Assembly (NCBI RefSeq): GCF_001591405.1
Contig: NZ_BCUV01000006.1
Location: forward strand, 496,001 to 560,000
DNA length: 64,000 bases
Direction: 5' to 3'
DNA from: Janibacter terrae NBRC 107853
Lineage (GTDB): Bacteria > Actinomycetota > Actinomycetes > Actinomycetales > Dermatophilaceae
In this document: positions 41,413 through 51,293 of the stretch, piece after piece
How positions within the stretch are numbered: the first letter of the stretch is position 1
Layout of the letters: every line of letters begins with the position of its first letter
The notes under the pieces: generated by a model
Databases searched by the model: none
The model's input: only the letters and a program-made list of their open reading frames with translations
Told to the model about the DNA's origin: nothing
Translations under genes and position numbers: made by a program

Positions 41413-44400
41413 GTGACGCAGGTCATCCGCACCCGCCTCGAAGTCGACGCGACCAAGGCCGTCGCCGGATTCAAGCAGGGCGAGCAAGCCGTCCACGGGT
41501 ACGAGAAGGCCGTCAAGGGCGTCACCGCCGCCGAGCGGGGCATGTCCGGGTCCGGCGGTGGCCTGGACCGGCTGACGACGTCCATCCACGCCAACCGGGC
41601 CGCGTGGGACGACCTCTCGTCCAAGGCCATGCTCGGTGGGGCTGTCGTCGCCGGCGGCCTGGGGCTCGCGACGAAGGCCGCGATCGGGTGGGAGTCCGCG
41701 TGGGCGGGCGTCACCAAGACCACGGACGGCACCCCCGAGCAGATGGCCCAGCTCGAGGAAGGCCTGCGCGGGCTGGCCAAGGAGCTGCCCGCCACCCACG
41801 AGGAGCTCGCCGCCGTCGCCGAGGCCGCCGGCCAGCTCGGCGTGGCCCGCGAGGACATCCTCGGATTCACCGAGACCGCGGTCGCGCTCGGCGAGTCCAC
41901 GAACCTGACCGCCGACGAAGCCGCCACGTCCCTCGCCAAGTTCTCCAACGTGATGGGCACCACGTCCCGCGAAGGCGTGCAGGGCTACGAGCGGCTGGGC
42001 GCCACGCTGGTCGCGCTCGGCAACGACGGCGCCTCGACCGAGGCCGACATCATGTCGATGGCGCTGCGGCTGTCCGGCGCAGGCAAGCAGATCGGCGCGA
42101 CCGAAGCCGACATCCTCGCCCTGTCCAACGCCCTGTCCTCTGTGGGCATCGAGGCCGAGCTCGGCGGCGGCGCCATGTCCCGCGCGCTGCTCGAGATGAA
42201 CTCCGCCGTCATCTCCGGCGGCGAGGAGCTGGACGCCTTCGCGGAGATCGCGGGCGTGTCCGCGTCCGAGTTCGCCACCGCGTGGCGCAAGGACCCCATC
42301 GAGGCCACGAACCTGTTCGTGACGGGCCTGGGCCGCATCGGAGAGTCCGGCGGCGACGCGGCAGCGGCGCTCGACGCGGTCGGCCTCGGCGGCACCCAGA
42401 ACGCTCAGGTGCTGCTCCGCGCGGCCGGCGCGTCCGACCTGGTCACCGAGTCCCTCAAGCTCGGCGCGACCGCGTGGGAGGAGAACGCGGCCCTGGCCGA
42501 GGAGGCCGGCAAGCGGTACGCCACGACCGAGTCGCGGCTGCAGATCGCCAAGAACACGATGCGGGACGCCGCGATCGACGCCGGCTCCGTGATCGGGCCG
42601 ATGTTCGCGGCCGGCGCCGAGAAGGTCGCCGGCCTCGCCAACGCCTTCGTGAGCCTGCCCGAGCCCGTTCAGTCCACCATCACTGGCGTCGCCGGTGTGA
42701 CAGCCGGCGTGGGGCTGCTCGGTGGAGCAGCGGTCAAGGCCGTCGGCGCCACCCACGACTTCCGCAACCGCCTCGACGAGATCGGGATGCTCACCCCCAA
42801 GGTCGAGCGGGGCCTGGACGGGGCAGCCAAGGCCGCCCGCGGGTTCGCTACCACCCTGGCGATCTCCGCGGCCGTCGGCACCGTCGGGTCGCTCCTGCAG
42901 GACAAGGGCAGCGCCGTCGGCGTCGAGGAGCTGACGAAGAACGTCCTGGACGCCGACGACGCGGTGGCCGTCTTCAACAACTCCATCGCGGCGAACGCTG
43001 CCGAGATGGGCTACATGCAGGACAACGTCTCGTCCTTCGACGATGCCCTGCGCGTGGCCTTCAACCCCGACTGGATGGACTCCACGTCCAGCGGATTCGA
43101 CGGCGTCTTCAAGGCCATCTCGTTCGGTGCCGCGGACATGCAGACGACCGTCGACGAGTCCAACAAGACCCTGACGCAGCTCGACACGGTCCTCTCCGGG
43201 CTGGTGTCCCAGGGCCGCGGTGACGTCGCGGAGGAGCTGTTCGGGCAGTTCGCGGCGAAGGCCAACGCTGCTGGCGTGTCGACGGACGAGCTCCGGTCGA
43301 AGCTGCCGCTGCTCACGGAGGCGCAGGCAGCCGCCGGCAACCAGGCGAAGCTGACCGGCGACGACACGGCCGGGCTCGGTGACGACGTGGACGCCCTGGG
43401 CGCCGACATGGACCAGGCCGCGGAGGACGCCGAGGAGCTCACGAAGGCCATCAAGGGCCTCGGCGACGCGACGCTTGGAGAGCGCGGGTCCGCGCGCGAG
43501 TACCAGGCGGCCCTTGACGCGGTCGGCAAGTCCATCGAGGAGAACGGGCACACCCTCGACATCTCGACGGAGGCCGGCCGCGCGAACGAGGCGGCGCTGG
43601 ACGATCTGGCGAACTCCACGCAGGAGTGGGCTGCGGCTGTCTTCACCGCCACGGGCGACGTCGACAAGGCGCAGGGCATCCTGTCGCAGGGCCGCAAGCG
43701 GTGGATGGAGTACGCGACCGCGCTCGGTATCCCGAAGAAGGAAGCCAAGGCGCTCGCCGACGAACTGTTCAAGCTCGAGGGCGTCGACGTCGCCGCGAAG
43801 GTCAAGGTCGACACGACGAAGGCGTCCGCGGACACGCAGGAGCTGCAGCGCAAGATCAAGGACATCGACGGGCAGGTCGCGCAGGCACAGGTCAAGGAGA
43901 CCGGTTCGACCGAGGCCCGAAGCAAGGTCCTGGACTTCACGAGCACTCTGTTCGGCTTGCCCAAGGGCAAGGACGTGGCTGTCACGGAGCACGGCGCGAC
44001 GCCAGCGAAGGCGCGCGTCATGGCCTTCAACGAAATGATCCGCGACACCACCGGCAAGACGGTGACCGTCACGGAGGCCGGGTCCTCGTGGGCGGCGAAG
44101 GGCCGCGTCGACCAATTCCGTACGTCCATCGCCGAGGTCGACGGCAAGTGGGTCACCGTCACCGAGCTCGGGTCGACCGCCGCCGGCGGCCGGGTCGTCC
44201 AGTTCAAGAACAAAATCTACGAGGTGCCGCCCTCACGGACGGTCACGATCGAGGCGAACACGGGCGCGGCCCTGGCGGCCCTGGCGGGCGTGCAGGCCGC
44301 GATGAACGCGATCCAGCCGAAGACAGTCACGGTCACTACGCAGCACCGCAACGTCGGCCTCAAGGCCGCGGGCGGCATCGTAGGTGTCGAGCCGATGGCG

Positions 44401-45027
44401 GCCGGCGGGATGCGCCCCGGCGGGTCCGTGCGGCCCGGGATCTACCCGACGTCCACGCGCGGGATCCTCATGGCCGAGGACACCCGCTCCAAGTGGGAGT
44501 CCTATATTCCAGAGCGGCCGGACTTGCGGGGCCGCGCGGAGGCGATCCTCGCGGAGACCGCGCGGCGCTTCGGCAAGGCCGTCGTGCCGCTCGACCAGAT
44601 CACTCAGATGGCCGCTGGTGGCGTGTGGCACCACTCGGCGTACTACCTGCGCAAGCAGGCCGAGTGGGAGGCGCTCCGCGCCAGCGGCGCCGAGGGCGGC
44701 ACGAGCTCAGGTGGCCTGAACGGCCGCACCGCCGAAGGCGGCACGAGCTCCGGGTCGCTCAACGGCCGGGGCGCGTTCGTGCGCTCCCCCAGCAAGCACC
44801 TGGGCCGCACCTACGTCACACCCGCGCAGTCCTACGGCGGCGCGTCCGGCCGGTCGAGCAACTCGCAGGTCATCGCGCGTCTGCACCCCCAGGACGCGGC
44901 TCTCATCGCGCGAGTGGCGCGACGCCCGGTCGAGATCGAGATCGACGGCGTGAAGCTGGCCCGCGCCAATTCGGTTGCGAACCGCCGGCACGGCTCGGCA
45001 CGGACAGGAGCACTCAATGGCGGATGA
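41413..45027 (+). CDS. Tape measure protein
   Basis: A 1204-residue protein from a GTG start, which sets the tail length. The N-terminal 300 residues match the tape measure core (Gly-Trp-Glu-Ser-Ala-Trp-Ala-Gly-Val-Thr-Lys, Leu-Ala-Ala-Val-Ala-Glu-Ala-Ala-Gly-Gln-Leu-Gly). Hydrophobic segments follow near residues 415-440 and 475-490. The C-terminal half has Val-Thr-Val-Thr-Glu repeats spaced about every 30-40 residues. The C-terminal 176 residues are also found at 1-530 in copy A. By the rule of about 1.5 angstrom per residue the tail would be roughly 180 nm. Confidence 0.93.
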   Translation: MTQVIRTRLEVDATKAVAGFKQGEQAVHGYEKAVKGVTAAERGMSGSGGGLDRLTTSIHANRAAWDDLSSKAMLGGAVVAGGLGLATKAAIGWESAWAGVTKTTDGTPEQMAQLEEGLRGLAKELPATHEELAAVAEAAGQLGVAREDILGFTETAVALGESTNLTADEAATSLAKFSNVMGTTSREGVQGYERLGATLVALGNDGASTEADIMSMALRLSGAGKQIGATEADILALSNALSSVGIEAELGGGAMSRALLEMNSAVISGGEELDAFAEIAGVSASEFATAWRKDPIEATNLFVTGLGRIGESGGDAAAALDAVGLGGTQNAQVLLRAAGASDLVTESLKLGATAWEENAALAEEAGKRYATTESRLQIAKNTMRDAAIDAGSVIGPMFAAGAEKVAGLANAFVSLPEPVQSTITGVAGVTAGVGLLGGAAVKAVGATHDFRNRLDEIGMLTPKVERGLDGAAKAARGFATTLAISAAVGTVGSLLQDKGSAVGVEELTKNVLDADDAVAVFNNSIAANAAEMGYMQDNVSSFDDALRVAFNPDWMDSTSSGFDGVFKAISFGAADMQTTVDESNKTLTQLDTVLSGLVSQGRGDVAEELFGQFAAKANAAGVSTDELRSKLPLLTEAQAAAGNQAKLTGDDTAGLGDDVDALGADMDQAAEDAEELTKAIKGLGDATLGERGSAREYQAALDAVGKSIEENGHTLDISTEAGRANEAALDDLANSTQEWAAAVFTATGDVDKAQGILSQGRKRWMEYATALGIPKKEAKALADELFKLEGVDVAAKVKVDTTKASADTQELQRKIKDIDGQVAQAQVKETGSTEARSKVLDFTSTLFGLPKGKDVAVTEHGATPAKARVMAFNEMIRDTTGKTVTVTEAGSSWAAKGRVDQFRTSIAEVDGKWVTVTELGSTAAGGRVVQFKNKIYEVPPSRTVTIEANTGAALAALAGVQAAMNAIQPKTVTVTTQHRNVGLKAAGGIVGVEPMAAGGMRPGGSVRPGIYPTSTRGILMAEDTRSKWESYIPERPDLRGRAEAILAETARRFGKAVVPLDQITQMAAGGVWHHSAYYLRKQAEWEALRASGAEGGTSSGGLNGRTAEGGTSSGSLNGRGAFVRSPSKHLGRTYVTPAQSYGGASGRSSNSQVIARLHPQDAALIARVARRPVEIEIDGVKLARANSVANRRHGSARTGALNGG

Positions 45028-45865
45028 CCTGTGCGGCCTCTACTGGATCGGGCACGTCGGAAGCCTGCACCCGATCCTGCTGCACGTCGGCGAGCACAAG
45101 CGCACGTCGCAGCCGCGGGTGAGCCTGTCGGAGACCCTGTCTGGGCGTGTCCTGGCGCAGCTGTCGCCGCGTCGCACCGCCCCGCGGTCGTGGTCGATCG
45201 GTGGCCCGGACGAGCTGGTGAAGGACGTCGCGGCCCTCGGTGAGGTGCTCGCGGGTCTGCGCCCGCCGTATGTGTGGGTGGAGCCGTGGGCGCAGGTGAC
45301 GAACCTTCTGACTCCGCGCTCGAGCCTGTGGCAGGACACGGTGGCCGCGCAGTTCTCGGTGTCGATGGCTGGCCGCTACCCACTGGATGGTGGCGGGTAC
45401 GCGGCGGCGACGGTGGTGCAGTCGAACGTCGCGCAGTCGATGATCTCGGGTGCGGCCCCGGTCGTGCAGGGGCTGCCGGTGACGGTCGCCGCGTGGGTGG
45501 CTGGCACGTCCGCGCGCGTCAACGGACAGTTCCTCGACTCCAACCGGGTCGCGATCAGTCAGTTCGCGGGCAACACCGTGACCGGCGTGGACGTGCTGCG
45601 CCGGTCGCACAAGACGTTCACGCCCGCCGAGGTGCCGTCCAACGCTGTCGCGGTCCGCCTCTTCACGACCAACGCCAGCGTCGCGGCGCGCGCGCAGGTG
45701 ACGTGGACGTCCGGGCCCGTGGACTGGTCCATCGGCGGTGGCGCGTCCACGGTCGTCGTCACCGACGAGTCCCTGGACACGACGTGGGCTGTCCCTGACC
45801 CGGGCTTCGCGCACGGTCGCCGCGCGTCCGTCGCGTTCACCGTGACCGAGATCGGCGCTCCCTGA
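45017..45865 (+). CDS. Distal tail-type minor tail protein (copy B)
   Basis: A 282-residue protein from an ATG with ACAGGAG upstream, starting inside the end of the tape measure gene. Strand-rich, with a central carbohydrate-binding-like region (Val-Ala-Ala-Trp-Val-Ala-Gly...Val-Arg-Leu-Phe) and two halves. The place directly after the tape measure fits the distal tail protein, which links the tube to the tip. No single decisive motif was seen. Confidence 0.75.
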   Translation: MADDLCGLYWIGHVGSLHPILLHVGEHKRTSQPRVSLSETLSGRVLAQLSPRRTAPRSWSIGGPDELVKDVAALGEVLAGLRPPYVWVEPWAQVTNLLTPRSSLWQDTVAAQFSVSMAGRYPLDGGGYAAATVVQSNVAQSMISGAAPVVQGLPVTVAAWVAGTSARVNGQFLDSNRVAISQFAGNTVTGVDVLRRSHKTFTPAEVPSNAVAVRLFTTNASVAARAQVTWTSGPVDWSIGGGASTVVVTDESLDTTWAVPDPGFAHGRRASVAFTVTEIGAP

Positions 45866-48069
45866 TGCGGCCCGGGAACTGGCCGGACCGCGACGTCCGG
45901 CACTTCGATGTGGTCGCCCGCTTCAACGGCGGCCCTCCCGTGCTCGTGGAGTCGATGCGCCTGTCGCACTCGATGATCGACGGGCACCCCTCGGGTCACG
46001 GCGGCGGCATGTCCACGTCGGGGTCCATCACGATCTTGCGGGACGCGGTCGCCTCGTCGCTCAGCCCCGAGCCGTGGGGCCGCCAGGGCGACTTCCCCCC
46101 GCGCTCGGGCACCCCGGTCACCATCGACATCACCGACGGCGAGGGCCAGTCGTGGCGCCGCCTGACCGGGATCACGGAGCGCGCCACCGGGTCCTTCTCG
46201 TCGCGCTCGGTGACGATCCCCGTGCGGGACCAGGTCGACAAGCTGGGCGTGGTCGTCTCGTCCGGTCCGATGCTGGACATTCACCCGCCGCTGGCCGACG
46301 GCGGCGAGTACCGCCGCCCCCGCGCGTGCGCTGAGTGGCTGCTGGACCGGGCCGCCCGCGCCGCCGGGTGGTACGCCACCCCGCAGATGCGGTGGGAAGC
46401 GATCTTCTCCGCACCGATGGTCGGGTCGCTGTGGCCCGAGCGCGGGTCGCTGCAGTCGTCCACCAACTCGGCGGGCGACGGCGGGCCCACGATCGCGTGG
46501 ACGTCGCAGTGGCAGGCCATCAAGGACGCCTCCGCGATCTGGGACACGACGGGCACGACGAGCATCCCCGAGCTGACGATGGCGCTGCACACGCAGGCGG
46601 CGGGCACGTCGATGCGAGTGCAGGTCACGTCGGAGGCTGGCTACGGCGCCTACGTGCTGACGGACTCGGGCGGATCGATCCGTTTCGGGACGGTCGACGG
46701 CGGCACGATCACGGAGCGCGGCACCCTCGCGAAGGGGGCGGCGACCCGGGTGGGGCTGCGGGTGACGACCACGGCCGGCGGCACGATGGGCATCACGGTC
46801 CGCACGGACACGGGCGCTCAGGCCACGGCCACGCCCCCGTCTGACCCGACCTACGCGTCACTGACCTTCTCGCGGGTGCGGGTGTACGGGACCGGCATCC
46901 TCGGGTGGGTGCAGGTGCTCGCCAACCCGGGCACGCAGTGGATGCTCCTGGACGTCCCGACGTCGCCGACCAACGCGGTGCAGCGCGTCGGTGAGACCCC
47001 TGAGCGGTGGGACGCGGCCCCGCAGGTGTGGGACTCGACCGCCGTGGACCTGCTCTCGTCGTGGGCGCGCGCGACGTGCGGGCAGGTGTGGATCGACATG
47101 GACGGCCGCCTGCAGATCGCGGCCCGTGGCGTGCTCGAGGCGGTCGGGTCCGTGCTGACCCTGTCCTCTCGTGACGCGCTGCTGGACGTGGACTGGGAGG
47201 ACGACGGGATGCACGTCGCCCGGCAGGTGCGCGTGCTGCACCAGCACCCGAAGATCCAGCGCGGCCGGTACGCGCAGTGGCGGGTGTGGCAGGGACGCGC
47301 GCAGACCCTCTCCGCGGGCGAGGAGGACATCACGACGGTGGAGATCCCCGACGACGAGGACTGGATCTCGCTCGACGCGTCCCCGCACCGGGTGACGACC
47401 ACGACGAACCGCCTCGACATCCTCCGCAACACCGTCATCGGCGGGATGCAGATCAGCGACACGGCCGACTCGACCAACGTGCCCGCCGCGTTCCTGGACA
47501 CGTCCATGACGGTCGACGGGCCGCGCGCGTGGGAGGTGCGCGTCGCCCCGTGGGCCACGCTCGACCCGTCGCAGTCGGTCGTGACGATGGTCCCCGAGGA
47601 ACTGACCAGCGTCCCCAAGCGCTACCGCGGCCTCCCGCTGCCGGACGTGAAGGCGAAGGCGCGGGTCTACCGCCTCGAGCGGGAGACCATCGTCGACACG
47701 GTGCCCGGCGACTACGCGACGGTGCAGATGTACGAGCACGACGCGGGCTGGTGGGTGCAGAACGGGGACCGCCGCACCCTCCTGCACACCTTCCTGCGCT
47801 ACCAGATGGGTGAGCAGCAGCCGTGCCCCACGGACGTCTCGGTCGCCCCGGACCTGCGCGTGGAGCTCGGCGACGTCATCACCATCGAGGACGCCGACCG
47901 GACCGGGGTGCGCGTGGTGATGCTCACCACCGGCATCGACGAGGACTTCTCTGTGGGCTCGGGCCTGTCGATGAGCCTGTCCGGCCGCGAGATCGGCTGG
48001 GCGCTGCCGTCCGCACTGACACCTGACGACGCCGGGCACACCCCCGCATGGACCTTGGAGGCTTCCTGA
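45865..48069 (+). CDS. Large minor tail protein, probable tail hub (copy B)
   Basis: A 734-residue protein. It begins with a beta domain, contains a laminin-G-like middle region (about residues 170-340, with Thr-Met-Arg-Val-Gln and Gly-Trp-Val-Gln-Val strands) and ends with a region resembling hub proteins that carry the tail tip. Its start overlaps the preceding stop (TGATG), as does its stop with the SGNH gene, so the three are translated as a set. Confidence 0.75.
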   Translation: MRPGNWPDRDVRHFDVVARFNGGPPVLVESMRLSHSMIDGHPSGHGGGMSTSGSITILRDAVASSLSPEPWGRQGDFPPRSGTPVTIDITDGEGQSWRRLTGITERATGSFSSRSVTIPVRDQVDKLGVVVSSGPMLDIHPPLADGGEYRRPRACAEWLLDRAARAAGWYATPQMRWEAIFSAPMVGSLWPERGSLQSSTNSAGDGGPTIAWTSQWQAIKDASAIWDTTGTTSIPELTMALHTQAAGTSMRVQVTSEAGYGAYVLTDSGGSIRFGTVDGGTITERGTLAKGAATRVGLRVTTTAGGTMGITVRTDTGAQATATPPSDPTYASLTFSRVRVYGTGILGWVQVLANPGTQWMLLDVPTSPTNAVQRVGETPERWDAAPQVWDSTAVDLLSSWARATCGQVWIDMDGRLQIAARGVLEAVGSVLTLSSRDALLDVDWEDDGMHVARQVRVLHQHPKIQRGRYAQWRVWQGRAQTLSAGEEDITTVEIPDDEDWISLDASPHRVTTTTNRLDILRNTVIGGMQISDTADSTNVPAAFLDTSMTVDGPRAWEVRVAPWATLDPSQSVVTMVPEELTSVPKRYRGLPLPDVKAKARVYRLERETIVDTVPGDYATVQMYEHDAGWWVQNGDRRTLLHTFLRYQMGEQQPCPTDVSVAPDLRVELGDVITIEDADRTGVRVVMLTTGIDEDFSVGSGLSMSLSGREIGWALPSALTPDDAGHTPAWTLEAS

Positions 48070-50006
48070 TGGCAGACCGGACCACACCGCAGGGCCTGCA
48101 GGTCTTCGACTCCGGCGACCCGGGCGCGGTCATCAACAATGGGATGGCCTCGGCTGACTCGACGGACGCGGCGATCGGTCGTGTCGCGCAGACCGCTGGC
48201 GAGGCCAAGGCTGCCGCGGTGCCCGTCGCGTCGATCTCCGGGGACAACGCCGACACCTGGACGTCGATGGGCTCGCGCATGGCGTGGGCCGTGCACGGCG
48301 TCGCCAACACCCCCCGGGCGGGAGTGTCGTGGCGCATCGACACCACGGTGCTCGCGTCGTCGGCGATCCTGCAGGTCGCGACCGCCATCGGTCTCGCGAG
48401 CGAGCAGTGGTCTCGCTTCAAGGGGTCGGTGTCGTGGACGGCATGGTCCCGCATGGATCAGGGCGCGGCCGTGGAGGCCCTGCAGCCGCAGATCGCGGCC
48501 GCGGGGTCTGGCGGCTCCCCTGCCGGGTGGCGGCGGGTGCCGCTGGCTCTGACGGTCGGGCAGGGCGCGGCCACGCAGACGGGCACCACGGGTGGGGTGC
48601 GCTTGCCCGTGCACCCCGGCGTGGCCGTCTCCCGCTGGCGCCTGCACGCGACCAACGTCAACCCGCGCTTCGGCTCCCCCTCCGGCACGGTCACCGTGTC
48701 TGGCGTGTGGGTCGGCGCTGCGGGTGCGACCGCCGGCACGTGGGCGTCCGCACCGACGAAGGTCTCCAACGGCAGCGCGGGCGCATCGGCCGGCGAGTGG
48801 GTCTCGGAGTGGATCAGCACCCCCATCCCCGCGTCGTCGTCCACGCTCATCGGCGCCGCATGGTCCGTCTCGGGCACGTCCACGGTCCAGCAGACCTTCG
48901 CGGTCGGGCACACCACGACGCAGACCGACGCGGGCAACAACGCCGCCGCCGTCACCGCGTCGTCGTCGGTGCCGCTGCACTGGTGGGTGGAGGCCGAGGT
49001 GCCCGCCGCAACGCCCACCCTCGCCGTCATCGGCGACTCCATCGCCTCCGGTGTCGGCTCCACCCGTGGCGTGGCCGACTCGTGGCCCGCGATCTGGGGA
49101 CGCACCAACGGCGTCCTCGTCTCGCACTACAGCGCGTCCGGTGATGCGCTGTCCGCGTGGGGTGACTCGACCGCCTACAAGTGGTCGATGTACCCCGGCG
49201 CGGGCAGGCCCGACGCGGCCGTCCTCGTCCTCGGCTCCAACGACATCTTCGGCGGCGCGACTCTCGCGACGCTGCAGACCAACGCGGGCAAGGTCGCCGA
49301 CGCCGCCAAGCTCGTGTTGGGCGCGCCGCTGCACCTGGGCACTATCACCCCCCGCGATGGCGTCACCGGGGCGATGGAGACCGTGCGCCGCGACTACAAC
49401 ACGTGGCTGCGCGGGCGTCCTCTCGCGGCCCGGTCGGTGTCCGAGGTCAGCGCGGCCGTGTCCACGGATGACGAGACGCTCACGCCCGCGATGACGTCCG
49501 ACGGCATCCACCTGACCACGGCCGGGTCGACGGCCGCCGCAGGGACCGTGTCGAAGGCGACCGTCATGGCACCCGCCCCGACCGTCGCGGCCGCGCAGGT
49601 CAGCGACGCCACGACCACGGGCCGTGCCGTGATGACCGCCACGGACGCCGCCGCCGCACGCACAGCGATAGGCGCGGCCGAGCAGCGCGACACCGGCTGG
49701 CGCGCCCTGACCGGCGGCACGAAGGTGCAAAGGGTCGGCTCGACCGTCTTCGTCCAGTACTACGGGAGCCTGCCCGCTGGCACCGGGGACATCGACGCCG
49801 ACACCCTCCCCGTCGGTTTCCGGCCCAAGTGGCACGCCGCCGCCGCCTACCACATCGGCCCGACGTCGCTCGCCAAGGCCCTCGTCCTCACCACCGGGCA
49901 GGTCCGCTTCTACGGCATCACCGCCTCGGGAGCCTTCGTCACCCTGACCGTCGCCTACGCGACCCCCGACGCGTGGCCCACCACCCTGCCCGGCACCCCA
50001 GCCTGA
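48069..50006 (+). CDS. Tail protein with SGNH hydrolase domain (copy B)
   Basis: A 645-residue protein. The N-terminal 300 residues are a structural, strand-rich tail part. An SGNH/GDSL hydrolase domain follows: Gly-Asp-Ser-Ile (Ser324) as block I, Gly-Ser-Asn-Asp (Asn391) as block III, and Asp478-Gly-Ile-His481 as the catalytic Asp/His block. A C-terminal strand-rich domain may bind the host. Such virion esterases remove acetyl or acyl groups from surface glycans, so the protein probably helps adsorption to or penetration of the cell envelope. The substrate is unknown. ATG at 48069 overlaps the preceding stop. Confidence 0.88.
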   Translation: MADRTTPQGLQVFDSGDPGAVINNGMASADSTDAAIGRVAQTAGEAKAAAVPVASISGDNADTWTSMGSRMAWAVHGVANTPRAGVSWRIDTTVLASSAILQVATAIGLASEQWSRFKGSVSWTAWSRMDQGAAVEALQPQIAAAGSGGSPAGWRRVPLALTVGQGAATQTGTTGGVRLPVHPGVAVSRWRLHATNVNPRFGSPSGTVTVSGVWVGAAGATAGTWASAPTKVSNGSAGASAGEWVSEWISTPIPASSSTLIGAAWSVSGTSTVQQTFAVGHTTTQTDAGNNAAAVTASSSVPLHWWVEAEVPAATPTLAVIGDSIASGVGSTRGVADSWPAIWGRTNGVLVSHYSASGDALSAWGDSTAYKWSMYPGAGRPDAAVLVLGSNDIFGGATLATLQTNAGKVADAAKLVLGAPLHLGTITPRDGVTGAMETVRRDYNTWLRGRPLAARSVSEVSAAVSTDDETLTPAMTSDGIHLTTAGSTAAAGTVSKATVMAPAPTVAAAQVSDATTTGRAVMTATDAAAARTAIGAAEQRDTGWRALTGGTKVQRVGSTVFVQYYGSLPAGTGDIDADTLPVGFRPKWHAAAAYHIGPTSLAKALVLTTGQVRFYGITASGAFVTLTVAYATPDAWPTTLPGTPA

Positions 50007-50022
50007 CCCGAGAGGACACCCC

Positions 50023-50211
50023 ATGCCCGACCTGACCGCCCTCACCGACGACGACCTCGACACCCTCCGCCGCGACGTGCTCACCGAACAGGAACGCCGC
50101 GCCCGCGTGACCGCCGCACCCGAGCAGCTCGCCGACCTGACCCGCTCAGCCGTCGAGTCCGGCGCCGACCCCGACACCCTCCGCGCCGCCGTCGAAGACG
50201 CCCTGACCTGA
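50023..50211 (+). CDS. Small acidic hypothetical protein (copy B)
   Basis: Sixty-two residues with a good start region after the tail gene (GAGAGGACACCCC then ATG). Asp/Glu/Arg-rich and helical. It could be a small tail accessory protein; nothing recognised. Confidence 0.6.
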   Translation: MPDLTALTDDDLDTLRRDVLTEQERRARVTAAPEQLADLTRSAVESGADPDTLRAAVEDALT

Positions 50212-50216
50212 CAGGA

Positions 50217-50246
50217 CCGCCCCGAGTCGTGCAGGACCCGGGGCGG
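50217..50246 (+). terminator. Terminator-like hairpin after the tail genes (copy B)
   Basis: Same hairpin as 5720-5749: CCGCCCCG with CGGGGCGG across 14 bases. No clear T-tract. Confidence 0.4.
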
Positions 50247-50340
50247 CCAAGCACCACCCTCCCACCCCACCCAGGCCGCCGCCTGAGCATTCCTGCTCAC
50301 GGCGCCTGCTGCACCAGGAGCGCCGACGATGAGGAGCGAC

Positions 50341-50811
50341 ATGCCCAACCGCATCTATCGGGGCTCCCACCCGCCACGGAAGATCGACCACGTCCTGGCA
50401 CACCCCTACGAGGTCCTCATGGCCGCCGCTGGCCTGATCGCGTGCGCGGCCCTCCTAGCAGCCGAGCTCGGGGCGCCCATCACCATCTCGCCGACCATGC
50501 GGGACCTGCCCTCGACCGTCGCGTGGCTCGTCGGCGCGTCCGGCGTCGTCGGCAACACGCTCGTCATCGCCGGCGTCTTCGACGACGGTGAGGACCTGAT
50601 GCGCGGCTGGATGATCGAGCGCGTCGGGCTCGTCGCCGCCATCACCTCGTGGGGCGCCTACTCGCTCGCCGTCGCCGTCATCCACCCCGGCGCCGCGATC
50701 TCCTACGCCGTCACCCTCTTCGTCGCCGGCGCGCACGCCGTGAGATTCGTGGCGACCCTGCGCGAGGAGTCCACGACCCGCACCGCCATCCGCACCCACG
50801 GAGACCTGTGA
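50341..50811 (+). CDS. Four-helix membrane protein in the lysis region (copy B)
   Basis: A 156-residue protein with four predicted transmembrane helices (about residues 26-46, 57-78, 95-114 and 119-140). The ATG at 50341 is preferred because AGGAG lies at good spacing; an ATG four codons earlier is also in frame. Its place before the endolysin suggests a holin, antiholin or a membrane moron. Confidence 0.7.
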   Translation: MPNRIYRGSHPPRKIDHVLAHPYEVLMAAAGLIACAALLAAELGAPITISPTMRDLPSTVAWLVGASGVVGNTLVIAGVFDDGEDLMRGWMIERVGLVAAITSWGAYSLAVAVIHPGAAISYAVTLFVAGAHAVRFVATLREESTTRTAIRTHGDL

Positions 50812-51224
50812 TGGACGGCGGGCAGATCACCGCCCTGACCGGGCTCCTCGTCGCTCTCGGCTCCGGCGCGTCATGGCTGATCGTGCGCTGGGACAAGCGC
50901 CGCTCCGCCGTGCCCCGCAGCCAGGCCGCGACCGCGCAGGCCGCGCAGTCCATGACCGACGCCCTCGACATCGTGCAGCGCTCTCTCGGTGAGGACCTGA
51001 CCCGGGTGCGACGCGAGGCCGACGAGGACCGCAGGAAGCACCGTGCCGACCGCGACGCCGACCGGGCCCGACTCGACGCACTCGACACCGAGGTGCAGGC
51101 CCTGCGACGCGAGGTCCGCACCATCCGCACCGCGTGGGCCGACTGGTACCAAGGCCTCGTCGACCGCTGGCACATCCACCGGGAGCAGCCCGCGCCGCCC
51201 ATGCCTCCCACGCTCGACGCCTGA
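50811..51224 (+). CDS. Membrane-anchored coiled-coil protein (copy B)
   Basis: A 137-residue protein: one N-terminal transmembrane helix (about residues 6-25), then a long charged coiled coil (Arg/Asp/Glu-rich, about 45-110) and a Pro-rich end. Its start overlaps the preceding stop (GTGATGG). The shape fits a lysis accessory protein; spanins are not expected in hosts without an outer membrane. Confidence 0.7.
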   Translation: MDGGQITALTGLLVALGSGASWLIVRWDKRRSAVPRSQAATAQAAQSMTDALDIVQRSLGEDLTRVRREADEDRRKHRADRDADRARLDALDTEVQALRREVRTIRTAWADWYQGLVDRWHIHREQPAPPMPPTLDA

Positions 51225-51293
51225 CCCCCGTTCGCCCTTCGCCCCCGCGCCATCCCGGTCCGGGGGTTTCGTCTTGCCCGAAGGAGTCCACCC

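Noticed and set aside
40831-44115. 1094-codon open frame on the minus strand
   Set aside because: It lies antisense to the tape measure and chaperone genes, has a biased Arg/Gly/Leu composition and no recognisable domain.
47799-50354. 851-codon open frame on the minus strand (also 3302-5857)
   Set aside because: Antisense shadow of the SGNH tail gene; low-complexity Arg/Gly composition.
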